Below are positions 21,124-31,379 of a DNA stretch of 64,000 nt, piece after piece; within the stretch, counting starts at the first letter, position 1, and every line of letters begins with the position of its first letter. The stretch is from Brassica napus (lineage: Eukaryota; Streptophyta; Magnoliopsida; Brassicales; Brassicaceae). Under the pieces are notes generated by a model, which was given only the letters and a program-made list of their open reading frames with translations, had not been told where the DNA came from and did not search any database. Made by a program: the position numbers and the translations under genes. The DNA lies in contig NC_063436.1 of assembly GCF_020379485.1 (NCBI RefSeq), forward strand, positions 29,696,423 through 29,760,422. The letters run 5' to 3'.

Positions 21124-22275
21124 TCACGCACCACAAGCAGAGTCATTGAACAACACTCCCTTAGCCATACCCAACAACGGCTCGAGAGCCTCGGGAGAAA
21201 ACTTCCTAGCGAACAGAAAAGGATCACTCCTCTTACTCACAGACCAATCTGAACCGTTGATTCCATCCTCACCGTATCTCGGTCTAGTCTTCCTCAACCG
21301 CACGATCAGCTCAGGCGCCACTTCCTCCGCCTCGTACATCCTCGGGTGACCTCCGTCGTTGACGGTCCAGTCCACGTGAGTCAGAGTAGCGGGAACACAC
21401 CCGCGCGGGTCCCTCATATTCACAAGGGTGGGAAAGTAATTCTCCTCGGGATAGCACGTGTCTTCCCTCACGCACGTCTTGTTGAACTTCTCCCATATCC
21501 GCCGATCACGCGCCACCATGCGCGCGTGCCTCCTCGTCAAGGCCCAGAACTGAGACCCGATCCGAAAATCCTCCAGCTTCACCTCGGGGAGCATCGCGTC
21601 GTCTCCGCGCGCCGCCCACCTCTCGAACTGCCACGGCTCGTCTTTGAGTATCTCGATGAAGCTCTTCCGAGACGAGACCAGAGTCTTGTAAGTGAAGTCA
21701 AAGGAGCGAATGGGAACACACGAAGGCGAGAAGAGGGCAAACATGTAATTTTGCGGATCGTCGAGAAGCGCGTGCGCCAATAACCGACGCGCCGCAGCAG
21801 CGAGAGTTGGTGTGTATCGCTCCGAGCGTTTCGAGTGAATTACCCGGTTTGCGAAAACGCCGGAGAAAACCGGGTCGTAGTCCCGGGTCGGATCCGCGTG
21901 GATGTAGACATTGTAGAGATCCTTGGAGGAGCTTCCGTTGAAGAACATCTCCCACAGAGGCGCGAACGGGAGCGGCGTCGTCGTTATATACATAAACGCC
22001 ACTTTCCGGGTCGACCCGGGCGGGTGATTCGGGTTTACTCGAGAAGCGAGTCGGAGAAGCGGTTCGTCGTCTTTGGGGATAGGAGGTGGGGTACGAACCG
22101 GCGGAGAAGAAGCGTCGGGGACGTTTCGGGCGTAAAGAGAGAAGACGGAGAGAGAGCGGAAACCGAACTCCGGCGAGGCGACGCCGGTGAGTTCTCGCTG
22201 GACTGTGAAGATGACTGCGACGGGTAGACAGAGAAACAAAGCGCAGAAGAGAGGGAACAGCGTCGGAGACAGCAT
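21124..22275 (-). CDS. Core-2/I-branching beta-1,6-N-acetylglucosaminyltransferase-like protein (At4g32290-like)
   Basis: Single-exon minus-strand gene of 383 aa with an intact frame. It starts MLSPTLFPLFCALFLCLPVAV, an N-terminal signal-anchor of a type II Golgi protein. A proline-rich stem follows, then the family core starting KVAFMYITTTPLPFAPLWE, with YNVYIHADP, ALLDDPQNYMFALFSPSCVP, LTRRHARMVARDR and VDWTVNDGGHPRMY. These are the conserved blocks of the plant core-2/I-branching (GT14-related, formerly DUF266) proteins. Members are predicted Golgi glycosyltransferases; the acceptor is unknown. The gene is GC-rich relative to its surroundings, as is usual for intronless members. Opposite-strand open frames here are shadows. 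Confidence 0.9.
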   Translation of the reverse strand: MLSPTLFPLFCALFLCLPVAVIFTVQRELTGVASPEFGFRSLSVFSLYARNVPDASSPPVRTPPPIPKDDEPLLRLASRVNPNHPPGSTRKVAFMYITTTPLPFAPLWEMFFNGSSSKDLYNVYIHADPTRDYDPVFSGVFANRVIHSKRSERYTPTLAAAARRLLAHALLDDPQNYMFALFSPSCVPIRSFDFTYKTLVSSRKSFIEILKDEPWQFERWAARGDDAMLPEVKLEDFRIGSQFWALTRRHARMVARDRRIWEKFNKTCVREDTCYPEENYFPTLVNMRDPRGCVPATLTHVDWTVNDGGHPRMYEAEEVAPELIVRLRKTRPRYGEDGINGSDWSVSKRSDPFLFARKFSPEALEPLLGMAKGVLFNDSACGA

Positions 22276-22517
22276 ATCTCTCGCCGGAAAGATTAAAAAA
22301 CCAGTGACTGCTTTTACTTTGTAGAGAGAGAAACAAAGTGGAGTAGGATATTATAGAATCGATGATGCATTTTTCTAGAGTGAGAGAGTGGGATTTGGTG
22401 CAACTTGTATATTAATATAATTTATATATTTAAATTTTATGAGTACTAATTATGGAAATATTCAATTCAATTCAATGGCATTTCATATTTGGAATTTTTG
22501 ACTTTTTTTTGTTGAAC
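22276..22517. other. 5' UTR and promoter of the glycosyltransferase-like gene
   Basis: A GA-rich leader next to the start codon, then AT-rich DNA with a TATATTTAAAT-like stretch at about 22425. No clear single element. Confidence 0.4.
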
Positions 22518-22573
22518 TACAAAATCTATGACTTGATTATATATTAGATTATTTGTTTCTCATTTAATTCATA
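22518..22573 (+). repeat. 56-bp direct repeat, left copy
   Basis: Near-identical to 24219..24274; the copies differ only in a few bases after TTGATTATATA. The pair brackets about 1.65 kb that contains a LINE remnant. Confidence 0.85.
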
Positions 22574-23024
22574 CTATGATGCACAGGTTAAAAATTTATA
22601 TAAAAATTATTTAAGAAATATCGTATAGAAAATAAAATTTATATTATTGATCGAATTAATATTTTTCGCTCTTAAACAATTTTTTAATTTTTCTTTGTTA
22701 ATTATATAATTTGTTTACTAATGAACTGATCCTATTTTTAAATATTTTAGGTCAAAAATTATTTATCGCATAAAAACCTAATGTTTAGGCCGAAGAATAT
22801 CATGCCTACTATTTGGTTATAATGAAACTATGACAGTTCGGTTTTATATTATGATTTAGCAATTTAAATTTTAATTATGGTTATGAAAAGTTTACGTTCA
22901 CGTGCCAATCTTCGATATTTTTCTTTTTTTTGTGTCATTTTGGTTTTTGCTCGATATAAATATTTATTTTTGAGTACTTCTGTTTATCAAAACATGAGCT
23001 TTCTTTTTTAGAAGAAGAAAAACA
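22574..23024. other. AT-rich DNA inside the direct-repeat interval
   Basis: No gene seen. Highly AT-rich. Confidence 0.4.
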
Positions 23025-23720
23025 TGGCATGTATGGAACCACTTATTAAAATTTTCCCATGGATCTTATGGTACATTTAGAAGGCACGAAATGATAAAGT
23101 TTTTAATGGAAAAGAGGTATCACCTGTGGATACCCTCCAGCTTGCTTCCCTTGAAGCCGAATATTAGAGGAAAGCTAACCTACTTGAGGACAGCGAGGAA
23201 GAGGAGACACAGACTGCTCCTTCGACTATCTCGACTCTCCCTGTAGACCCTCAACGCCCGACTTGTCAAATCGATGCGTCATGGATTGAGAATGGCATGG
23301 TTAGTGATCTAGGGTGGTTTTATAAGAATCAAATGGGAATTGAGAGATTTGGACTGCAAGGATGCCGGAAAAAACATATCACCTCTCCATGCTGAGATGG
23401 AAGGATTCATATGGGCAATGTCATGTTTGCCAGACCTACTTTGCACCATGATTCATATAGAGACGGATTGTTCTGACCTAGTGGACATGATTGCGAACTC
23501 CACCGACTGGCCGGCGTTTGCCTCCGAGCTAGTCTCATTCAAACATCTAAAGGCGGATTTTTCGGTTTTTAGCATTGACCGTATACCCAGGACCAGAAAT
23601 TTGCGTGCAGATTCTCTTGCGAAGGAGGCAAGAAACATCAGAGTTCTCTTTTCTCATATAGATCAGACTCAGCCGGACAGAGCGTCTCTTCGGAACGACT
23701 CAAGCCCGACTACCACTTGA
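23025..23720 (+). pseudogene. Non-LTR (LINE) retrotransposon 3' remnant with RNase H domain
   Basis: Translated pieces read IKIFPWILWYI, then (after a stop) KARNDKVFNGKEV, as in the C-terminus of plant LINE ORF2. A frame change near 23330 leads into 23340..23720. This is an RNase H-like domain with SPLHAEMEGFIWAM, ETDCSDLVDMI and RTRNLRADSLAKEAR, the layout of the plant RVT_3-type RNase H. At least two stops and one frameshift interrupt it; the reverse transcriptase is absent. It is a 5'-truncated dead copy. It sits between the 56-bp direct repeats. Confidence 0.8.
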
Positions 23721-24218
23721 TCTTAGAAGATGGACGTCGACAAAAAAAATATTGATTTTTGAGTTTATTCTCATTTCTTTCTTTTATTTTGGCCTGAGAT
23801 TTAGAAAATGTCTAAGATTCAAAATTATTAAATAGATACATACTTAGTTTAAGATAGACGTCTTGTGCCGAATAAATAATAATAATATATTAAATAACTA
23901 AGAAATCAGTTATTGTTATGTAATAAATTGGCTTGCATATATAAATCAAATGACCGCTCTTGTTTAATCGCAATCATTTTAAGATAAATAAATCAAAACA
24001 ATCCATCTTATATATCGTATATGATATATAATTAAATTTAAACGATATAAATATATATATATATATACATAAACACCTATTAAAATAAAATTATTTATTT
24101 ATATGATTTTATTATCGTTGTATTTTATTATAGAAAAAAATTTAAACATTGATCACAAAAGTTTATATGAGATTTTTAACAGTTTTGGTAATTTATATTC
24201 GTTTTGAAAAATTCAAAA
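23721..24218. other. AT-rich DNA after the LINE remnant
   Basis: Contains an (AT)n run at 24051..24067. No gene recognised. Confidence 0.5.
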
Positions 24219-24274
24219 TACAAAATCTATGACTTGATTATATAGACGATTATTTGTTTCTCATTTAATTCATA
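24219..24274 (+). repeat. 56-bp direct repeat, right copy
   Basis: Partner of 22518..22573. It ends only about 25 bp before the left end of Helitron H1. Confidence 0.85.
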
Positions 24275-24711
24275 TAACGGTCTTTGTTTTTCTTCGCCAC
24301 TAATAACACTACTAAAAGGGACATATCCTGTGTCCAGGGAACGCCACGTCATCAAAAAAATTCGCCCAATCAGAAAGAGTTATTCATCCACGTCAGAAGC
24401 GCGCGTCCAGAATCGACCATTTAATAAGGTGGGCTTCTATGGGCTTTCTCTGTTCTATTTTCGGTCCGGTTTGGACCCATCTCGCAGGAACCCATCTCGC
24501 AGGAACCGAAGTCGAGAGATATGATTCTCCACGCCGCTTACGCTTCGTCTTCTGAGAGAGAATCAGATCAAAGAGCAAAGAAAAAAGAAACTGATAATTG
24601 ATCGAGCAATTTACTTTCGCTTTGATCAATCACTACGTTCTTAATGGTTCCGTTCCATCTCCCTCATCCTCTCCTTCTTTATATACTTAGATTCTCTCCT
24701 CCCTCAAACCA

Positions 24712-24720
24712 AAACCCTAG
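24712..24720 (+). promoter_or_regulatory. Telo-box-like motif upstream of the RPA1-like gene
   Basis: AAACCCTAG about 20 bp before the ATG, with a TATATA-type sequence at about 24680. Telo-boxes occur near plant genes active in cycling cells; a role here is inference. Confidence 0.4.
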
Positions 24721-24740
24721 AACCACTCAAACCTCAAGAC

Positions 24741-27475
24741 ATGGCGATGAAACGAAATGGGAAGGCCCCCGTCTCCTCCGATTCTGATGAGAAAGTCGTG
24801 TTCTTCAATGATGTCTCTTTAGGCCCCCATGAATCTCAGTTGCGATTCCGACTCATCCACTTCTGGGAGGCTCGGAACCCGGTGAAGAAGACAGTCATTG
24901 GTCTGGAGATGCTCCTCATCGACGAACAGGTCTGGAGATTCATTATTCATTCTTTAGCGATTTATTTTTTCACACCGATTCTTATTTCATTTTATTTCGT
25001 GATCCATATTGAAATTCTTATTTGTTCTTATTTCTATTGACAACAGGGAACTGTTGTTCAAGGATTCATCCCACCGGGAAGAATTAAGAAGTTCTTGCCG
25101 GACATGAAACGTGGATCAGTTTACAAACTCATCAACTTCTACGGATCGAAAAAAAGCCGGTGTATCGGGTTTCTGACCATGTCGCGACCGTCTCTTTCAC
25201 ATGGAACTCTGAACTGATCCCGCTTCACGACATTCCCATCCATTTCGCTGAAGACCGTTTCAGGTTTCATTCACATGAAGATTTCGAAGCAAATTGTGAT
25301 CTCAGAGGTGACCTCTATGGTAAGCTCTTTAATCTTACAAGTAATCTCTTTGTTAAATTGCTTTATGTTTAGATGTGGGTTCGTTCTAGCTTAGTTTTAT
25401 GTGACGTAACTGGTAAAAGTTTTTATAGTTTTGGTTTAATATATAATATATAAACATGTTGATAGTTTAAGTTAAAGAGTTTTTGGTCTGCTTTGATCAT
25501 TCTGTGAATCACACTACGTACTAAAAGAACAACATGTTAATTAGTTTCGTTCATTTGGTTTATAAAGTTAGATCCCTATAATTTTATTTATCCATCTAAC
25601 TTATACTCTTTATGAATAGTTTTGTGTGACGTAACTGGTAAAAGTTTTTATAGTTGTGGTTTAATATATAATATATACACATGTTGATAGTTTAAGTTAA
25701 AGAGTTTTTGGTCTGCTTTGATCATTTTGTGAATCACACTACGTACTAAAAGAACAACATGTTAATTAGTTTTGGTCATTTGGTTTATAAAGTTAGATCC
25801 CTATAATTTTATTTATCCATCTAACTTATACTCTTTATGAACAATGTGTTAGATGTCCTTGGCCACATGAAGCTGGTCAATGGACAGACTCTTACTGAGC
25901 GTCCAACCCTTGACGAATTGGAGATAGCTGCCACTCGGCACGTTTTGGTTCATGTGCAATCGCATGAGTAAGTGTTTTTTTGTTTATTTTCAATCGACTA
26001 TCTCTCGGCAGTTTCTAAGTCTGTACGTGTTTTTTCAGCGGCCCTGTGATGAAGCTCTACCTTTGGGACCAGGCTGCAACAGAGTTCTGCCAGAAATTCA
26101 AAACCTTTGAAAACACTCCAACAGTGATTTTGGTCACGACTGTTAACCCCAAACGTCTCGGAGGTTAACGTTTCTTCTTTTAGTCTCGCATTTTCATTAA
26201 TTATTGTGACATGTATTACAAAGAAGTTTGTCATTTGTGTCTGTCATGTTTTATACAAATTTCCACTAATATTTTTTTTTTTTTTTGTGATTTTACTTCC
26301 ATTGTTGAACAGGTACCCTTGCCCTCTCCTCTATGTCCTCCACACGGGTGTTCATGGACAATGATGTCCAACCAACCATAGAGTACTCCACCTGGTATGT
26401 ACTCATGTATTCAGCATCTATTCTTCCAAAATTGTTGTGAAGCCCACGCTTATATCTATTGCGGTTGATGACTGATAAATGGTTTATATTTTGTATCAGG
26501 CTCGGCTGTAACCCAGACACTGCTAATCAGGTTATTGCAGAGGTGGTAACTAAGCGTGAGACGCTGTCTATAGCGGACATATTCTCCTACATCAAACAGG
26601 ACTCTGCAAAGGTAACATTCAAGCAAATATTTCTTACTTATTATGAAAGCACCAATGTTTATATGAAATGCTTATACACTGTCGCAGGATGCCTTTTTTG
26701 AATGCACGGCTACAATTGATGATGTTGTTCATGGCTCTGCTTGGTACTACATTGCATGCAGTGGGTGCCATTCTAAGGCTACGAAAGGCCCAACGTCGAT
26801 GGTGTGTACAAACACAAAGTGTGAGAAGGTTAACACAACTGGTGTTGCAGAGTATGTAGTCTCCTCTGAATATTTAAATACACTTTCACTGGTATTTGCT
26901 TCTGCTTATTACATTTGTAACTTTTGCTTCTAATTCTTTCTTCACAGGTACCGTGCAAAGATATCTGTTTATGACAACAGTGAGCAAGCTGTTTTTGTCT
27001 TGCTTGGTGATGCTGGTCGTTCTTTAACTGGGAAGCACGCATCAGAGTTGCTGAGCAGCTACTTTGAGGTAAATAAGCCAAATTTTTTTGCTCTCATATG
27101 ATTACAACTCACACTGTTATTATTGGATGTAAGGCCAATGGGGACAAAGGAGCTGAGGATGAGGTGCCTGTCCCAGAAGCTCTAATCAGCATCATCGGAC
27201 AAACGCATAGGTTTTGTGTGAAAGTGACTGATCACAACTTCTCAGGCAACACCCGAGCTATAACAGTCACCAAGGTCCTCTCTCAAGACATCCCTCCACA
27301 CACAGAAGAATCGGTTGGAAACAACAATGCTGCAGCGTCCAAGGTAACGATGCTGACCAGAGACGAAGTGTCCGAATCCTCCAAAAGCCGTGGAGATTGT
27401 GCAAATGAAGAGAGTAAGAGGGGGTATGACACTGCTGATCCAGAGAAGGCTAAACGCCCAAGATGTGAGAATTAG
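24741..27475 (+). CDS. RPA1-like (RPA70, DUF223) single-stranded DNA-binding protein, one apparent frameshift
   Basis: Nine exons: 24741..24929, 25047..25319, 25853..25967, 26039..26163, 26313..26394, 26500..26611, 26688..26851, 26948..27068, 27134..27475. The protein resembles the large subunit of replication protein A. It has an OB fold with KPVYRVSDHVATVSFTWNSE, a second with HVLVHVQSHDGPVMKLYLWD, and a C-terminal OB fold with a zinc-binding CSGC...CTNTKC element and the start YRAKISVYDNSEQAVFVLLG. The basic tail contains AKRPRCEN. In exon 2 the frame slips by one base at a run of seven A (about 25149..25155). Upstream and downstream parts are in different frames, and no alternative splice site rescues it. 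All other junctions keep phase. Either the gene is freshly inactivated or the run is a sequencing error. Plant Helitrons are known to carry RPA-like genes, and this one lies inside H1. Confidence 0.8.
25393..25842. repeat. Tandem duplication (period 225 bp) in intron 2 of the RPA1-like gene
   Basis: Two near-identical copies. GACGTAACTGGTAAAAG starts at 25403 and again at 25628, and the similarity runs to CTCTTTATGAA before the acceptor. Only a few substitutions separate the copies, so the duplication is recent. Confidence 0.9.
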
Positions 27476-28074
27476 AGCTTTGTTCATCTTCTCAGATGTT
27501 GCAAGGTCCACTAAATTTCAAGTCTTTGCTTTTCAATTTCAGAATTGTTTTCTGGTTTTCTTTCAGTTTCTACATTTCAGAGTTTTTTGCTTGCAGACAG
27601 TTTAAGAATTGATTTCTGGTTTCCAAACAATTATGTTTTTAATATCCTACTCTGCGTTTTTAGAACTTCTCTGCTCAGTTAATTGTTCATAGGTCTTCAT
27701 AGTTTGTATTGAGTTATAGATTTGAGTATCATCTTTCGCGTGAGATGCACATAGGATGATAAAGTCTGTATAGTTCACTTTATACAAAAGGATCACGTAA
27801 TATGCATATAGAGCATATATTGAAAAGTAAGTATTTGTCACTTTTTAATGTAAGTATTTTGGTCAATCAATTTCGTAACTTGATTGACGGCTAGAATCTT
27901 GCACTGACATTAAGAAAATTATAATAGAGTATCTGGTCAAGAAAAAAACTTAACTTCCTCTTCCACACTTTTTTATCATATTACTTTCTCTCTCACATGT
28001 AAAACTTAACTTCCTCTTCCACACTTTTTAACATATTACTTTCTCTCTCACATGTTTCAACTCCGTTTACAAAT
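27476..28074. other. RPA1-like 3' flank inside H1, with a short tandem repeat
   Basis: The 3' UTR, then AT-rich DNA. A two-copy tandem repeat of about 54 bp (unit with ACTTAACTTCCTCTTCCACA and TTTCTCTCTCACATGT) spans about 27947..28057. Confidence 0.6.
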
Positions 28075-28268
28075 CACCATTGGAACTGTCAACTAAGCTC
28101 ACAACAAGCCAATTCTCTAAAAGCAAGGTAAGTGTAAAAACATTATAGTAAGCCTAAAACATTACAATACATATTATAGAATACTAATTTGCAATGTGAT
28201 TGAATCTAGGGATCGCCATATCAACGGCATGGAGAGCACACCTCCCACCCCCCCTGGCCAAATTGAAG
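28075..28268 (+). other. Possible captured host-gene 5' fragment inside Helitron H1
   Basis: Two exon-like blocks. The first ends AGCAAG|GTAAGT at 28127; the second starts after TCTAG at 28210 and ends TTGAAG|GTAAC at 28268. An ATG at 28229 opens a frame reading MESTPPTPPGQIE up to that donor. The strong splice consensus and a start codon followed by a sensible peptide look like the 5' UTR and first coding exon of a host gene. The source gene is not recognised. Helitrons often capture such fragments. Confidence 0.4.
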
Positions 28269-28870
28269 GTAACACAAATCCATAATCCAGTTTCTGTTTG
28301 ATGTCCTAAGACTAAAATGTAAAATATTGTTCTTTTGAGGAGTTTAAGTTTTTTTTTGGTCAAAGATTTTAAGAAAGTTTTCTTTTAACAAATATATCTT
28401 TAGCTGTTAAATATATTTAGCTTCTACGCATTATTACATTTTTAGCAGTCCAATATATATATATTTAAAATATTATATTTAGTAAAACATCCCCACCTCT
28501 AGAAGCCAAGCGCACCATTCTCTCAGAACCAATCGGTTCTTAAATATACAAACTGGTCCCAGTATATGGTTTAATTCAACCCCGAAGGCAAAACACCCAA
28601 AGACCAATCGGTTCCATAAGAATATAAACTGGTCCCACCTATATTTTGGGTTCCTTAAATATAATAAGGAAAAGTTCTGCATATGGTTTGATAATGTTTC
28701 AAATAATCCCATCAATCAAGTAAATGATATCTCCTTCAATTAACGTATGACACTGTAGTCAAATCTTAAGCACTGATTTCTTTCCAAATACTCCGTTTTA
28801 TTAACACTATACGAATAATTTGGCAGACAATATAGTTACCTATTGGGTGATTAAAATAATATCATACAAA
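28269..28870. other. Helitron H1 3' tail
   Basis: AT-rich. Two similar stretches, each with ACCAATCGGTTC followed by ATATAAACTGGTCCCA-like sequence, occur at about 28526 and 28603. Confidence 0.5.
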
Positions 28871-28902
28871 ACAACCCGGGCGTAGCCCGGGACCGCCTCT
28901 AG

Positions 28903-30137
28903 TTCTCTTAATTTGTTCGCTACGAGTACTATGTATCCAAAATAAGAATTGATTGTGCTAGTCAGTTTGCTATATAATATGACTAAATCATAGGCCAACA
29001 AAGTGAATGCATACGAATTTATTCGTTGATTAAAGTTAAAGACAGCATTAAACAGAGTCATTAAATATTCGATTATGTGTACACACGTCTTTAGTCATCA
29101 TACACGTGGTATGATGTATTGTAGCCGCTAATTGACATGTACGTGAAGTTTCGTAATCGATCCGTTTTAGGCAAACGTATTCATCTCGAACGTAACATCT
29201 TTGCTGGATGGATACGAGCTACCGTGCTGTGTAACCACGTGGCCTACATGCATTGATTTGGGCCTTCAAATCTGACTGTTGGGCCTTGCTTCCGGTTCCA
29301 GTAACGACTACGTGAAAGACTTGCGTAGTTTCAGTTCTAGTTAGGGTCTTTAATGATATTTTGAAAGCTTTTATTTATTTTTGTGTCAGCTAGTGATGAT
29401 CTTCTTGTCTTTGTCGTCATCGTGAATGTTTCAGTGTCAGAGAAAATTATAGCGAAATGCTAGAAGTAGTGGTGGTACGAATTTTGAAGAATTGTTTTTT
29501 TTTTTTATTTCATTGCACACGAATATATTATTTTTCCTAAAGAGAACAATTAGAGCGAATGTTTCAAAACGTATTGAAAGTTGCTTTATTACCAGAGACT
29601 GAAAAAACGTTTAAATAAATTTCCCATAAGGACGTAGAACAAATGATTCTTACACTAGTATGAATCTCAACTACTATATAGTTAGGTTTAAATAATTTGG
29701 CATCTATTGTTTGAATCTTACAGTTGCAAATTGCAATAAAGCTTTTTACATTTAAGTACTAGTGCAAATGTAGATTTTATTTATAACTAAAATATGGTTG
29801 TGTTTGGCATTTTCTAGCTCAAAAGAATATAGAATAGGTTAGTTGGTTATATATAATTTGGTGAATGCTCTCTAGTTCTTTATAGTTATATAGTATTGGA
29901 AAGGATTAATCTAAGAAATAATGGACTGCAACACTATAGACTATTATTATAGAGAGTAGGCCGGACCATAAAAAAATCAAAAGCAGAGTAAACCGGAACG
30001 AACCGGGGCCAACTGACAAGACTACTATCTCTCCCCCCTCCACTTAAATTATTGAGTGAGCAGTGTAAGGAGGGGAAGAAAAACAATCTTGACTTTGTCT
30101 TTTCTCTCTCATAGAAAGTGCTGGAAGAGAAGAGAAG
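28903..30137. other. Intergenic region and promoter of the At4g32295-like gene
   Basis: No gene supported. Pyrimidine/purine-rich leader sequence lies before the ATG at 30138. Confidence 0.45.
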
Positions 30138-31298
30138 ATGCCGAGGCCAGGGCCAAGACCGTACGACTGTATCAGAAGAGCTTGGCATAGTGACACACAC
30201 CAACCCATGAGGGGTTTGCTCATCCAAGAGATTTTCAGGTCATCTTATTTCTTCTCTCTCTATCACTTTGTATACATCTGTGTGTGCATGTGTCCTTTCT
30301 CTGTTTTTTCTGCTCATTTGTTTATTTGTTGTAGAATTGTTTGTGAGATTCACAGCCAATCCACCAAGAAAAACACAGAGTGGCAAGAGAAGCTCCCTGT
30401 GGTTGTCTTGAGAGCTGAAGAAATCATGTATTCCAAAGCCAATTCTGAGGTTTTTCTTTCTTTATATAACATTTAGTTTCTCAGTTTGGCTTTTAGTATA
30501 GTTGAAGTTAGTTGTTGTGAGATTGATAGAATCTTTACTTGTAATTATTTACTCCATCTCATAATGCACATTGGAAGTTATGTCACTGTACTAGATTTGT
30601 TACTAATGAGTCCAACTTAGTTGAGTCTTGATTATTTGATTTACTTCTTTAGGCTGAGTATATGGACTTGACTACCCTGTTAGACCGTGCAAACGACGCC
30701 ATTAACACCATAATCCGACTCGATGAGACCACTGAAACTGGAGACTATCTTCAGCCTTGTATTGAAGGTATACACAATCTTAATACATAGATAGAGTTCT
30801 CTGAATTCTTCTTGACTCGGATCAATGAGGAACTCTTGTTTTGTAGCTGCTTTGCATTTAGGCTGCACGCCAAGAAAAGCTTCAAGAAGCCAACGGAACA
30901 TAAACCCGAGATGTTATCTTAGCCAAGACTCAACTAAATTGGATAACATTTTGTCTCCGCAATACCAAGTCTTCATGAAACCGAACAGCTTTGCTCCGAA
31001 GACTCTTCCGGTTATGACTTTTCACAACGATGTTCAGGTCAAGAAATGCCCTTTCTCCAAGTACTCAAGCTACCCTTTATGCTATTCACTCAGAGTTCCT
31101 TCTTTGCCAGTCAATGTCACTGACTCGTGCAAGTCCAACAAGAACAGCAGACTTGTAAGTGTGAAAGATGCAACTAATGGCATTGCCTTTGGTGGTTGTG
31201 ATCTATCTCTGCGCTTAGGCCCTCTTGGAGATGATACCAGATCTCCTACTCAAAAACGGAGTAAGTTAAGCAGCAGCAACAACAACAACAAAAGCTGA
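30138..31298 (+). CDS. Conserved plant protein, At4g32295-like
   Basis: Four exons (30138..30238, 30335..30449, 30653..30767, 30847..31298; 783 nt, 260 aa), all GT-AG and in phase. It starts MPRPGPRPYDCIRRAWHSD. A conserved N-terminal region follows, with QPMRGLLIQEIFRIV, NTEWQEKLPVVVLRAEEIM, EYMDLTTLLDRANDAINTII and EAALHLGCTPRKASRSQRN. The C-terminus is variable and ends in an Asn/Ser run. I recall the Arabidopsis gene in this position being annotated as histone acetyltransferase in older releases. I see no acetyl-CoA binding motif to support that, so function is open. The first two thirds look helical and adaptor-like. A two-copy 22-bp repeat lies in its 3' UTR. Confidence 0.85.
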
Positions 31299-31334
31299 AA
31301 ATTCAGAACAGAAAACGGGTTTTGACTACTTGTG

Positions 31335-31379
31335 TTAGAGAATGCATTAGTTAGCTGTTAGAGAATGCATTAGTTAGCT
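31335..31379. repeat. Two-copy tandem repeat of about 22 bp in a 3' UTR
   Basis: GTTAGAGAATGCATTAGTTAGCT occurs twice in a row just after the At4g32295-like stop codon. Confidence 0.85.

Larger units (their letters stand above)
24299..28902 (+). mobile_element. Helitron H1 carrying an RPA1-like gene
   Basis: The 3' end is diagnostic. The hairpin CCCGGGC-GTA-GCCCGGG (28875..28891) is followed 11 bases later by CTAG at 28899..28902, then T. The left end ACTAATAACACTACTAAAAGG aligns with the TCTAAC...TATACTAAAA starts of H2 and H3, but its first base is changed (AC for TC) and the left flank is not A. No Rep/helicase is encoded, so it is non-autonomous. It carries a nine-exon RPA1-like gene in the same orientation and a possible captured exon pair near 28.1 kb. 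The left border is uncertain by several bases. Confidence 0.75.

Noticed and set aside
21346..22227. Plus-strand and alternative minus-strand frames over the core-2 gene
   Set aside because: Shadows of the GC-rich intact minus-strand gene.
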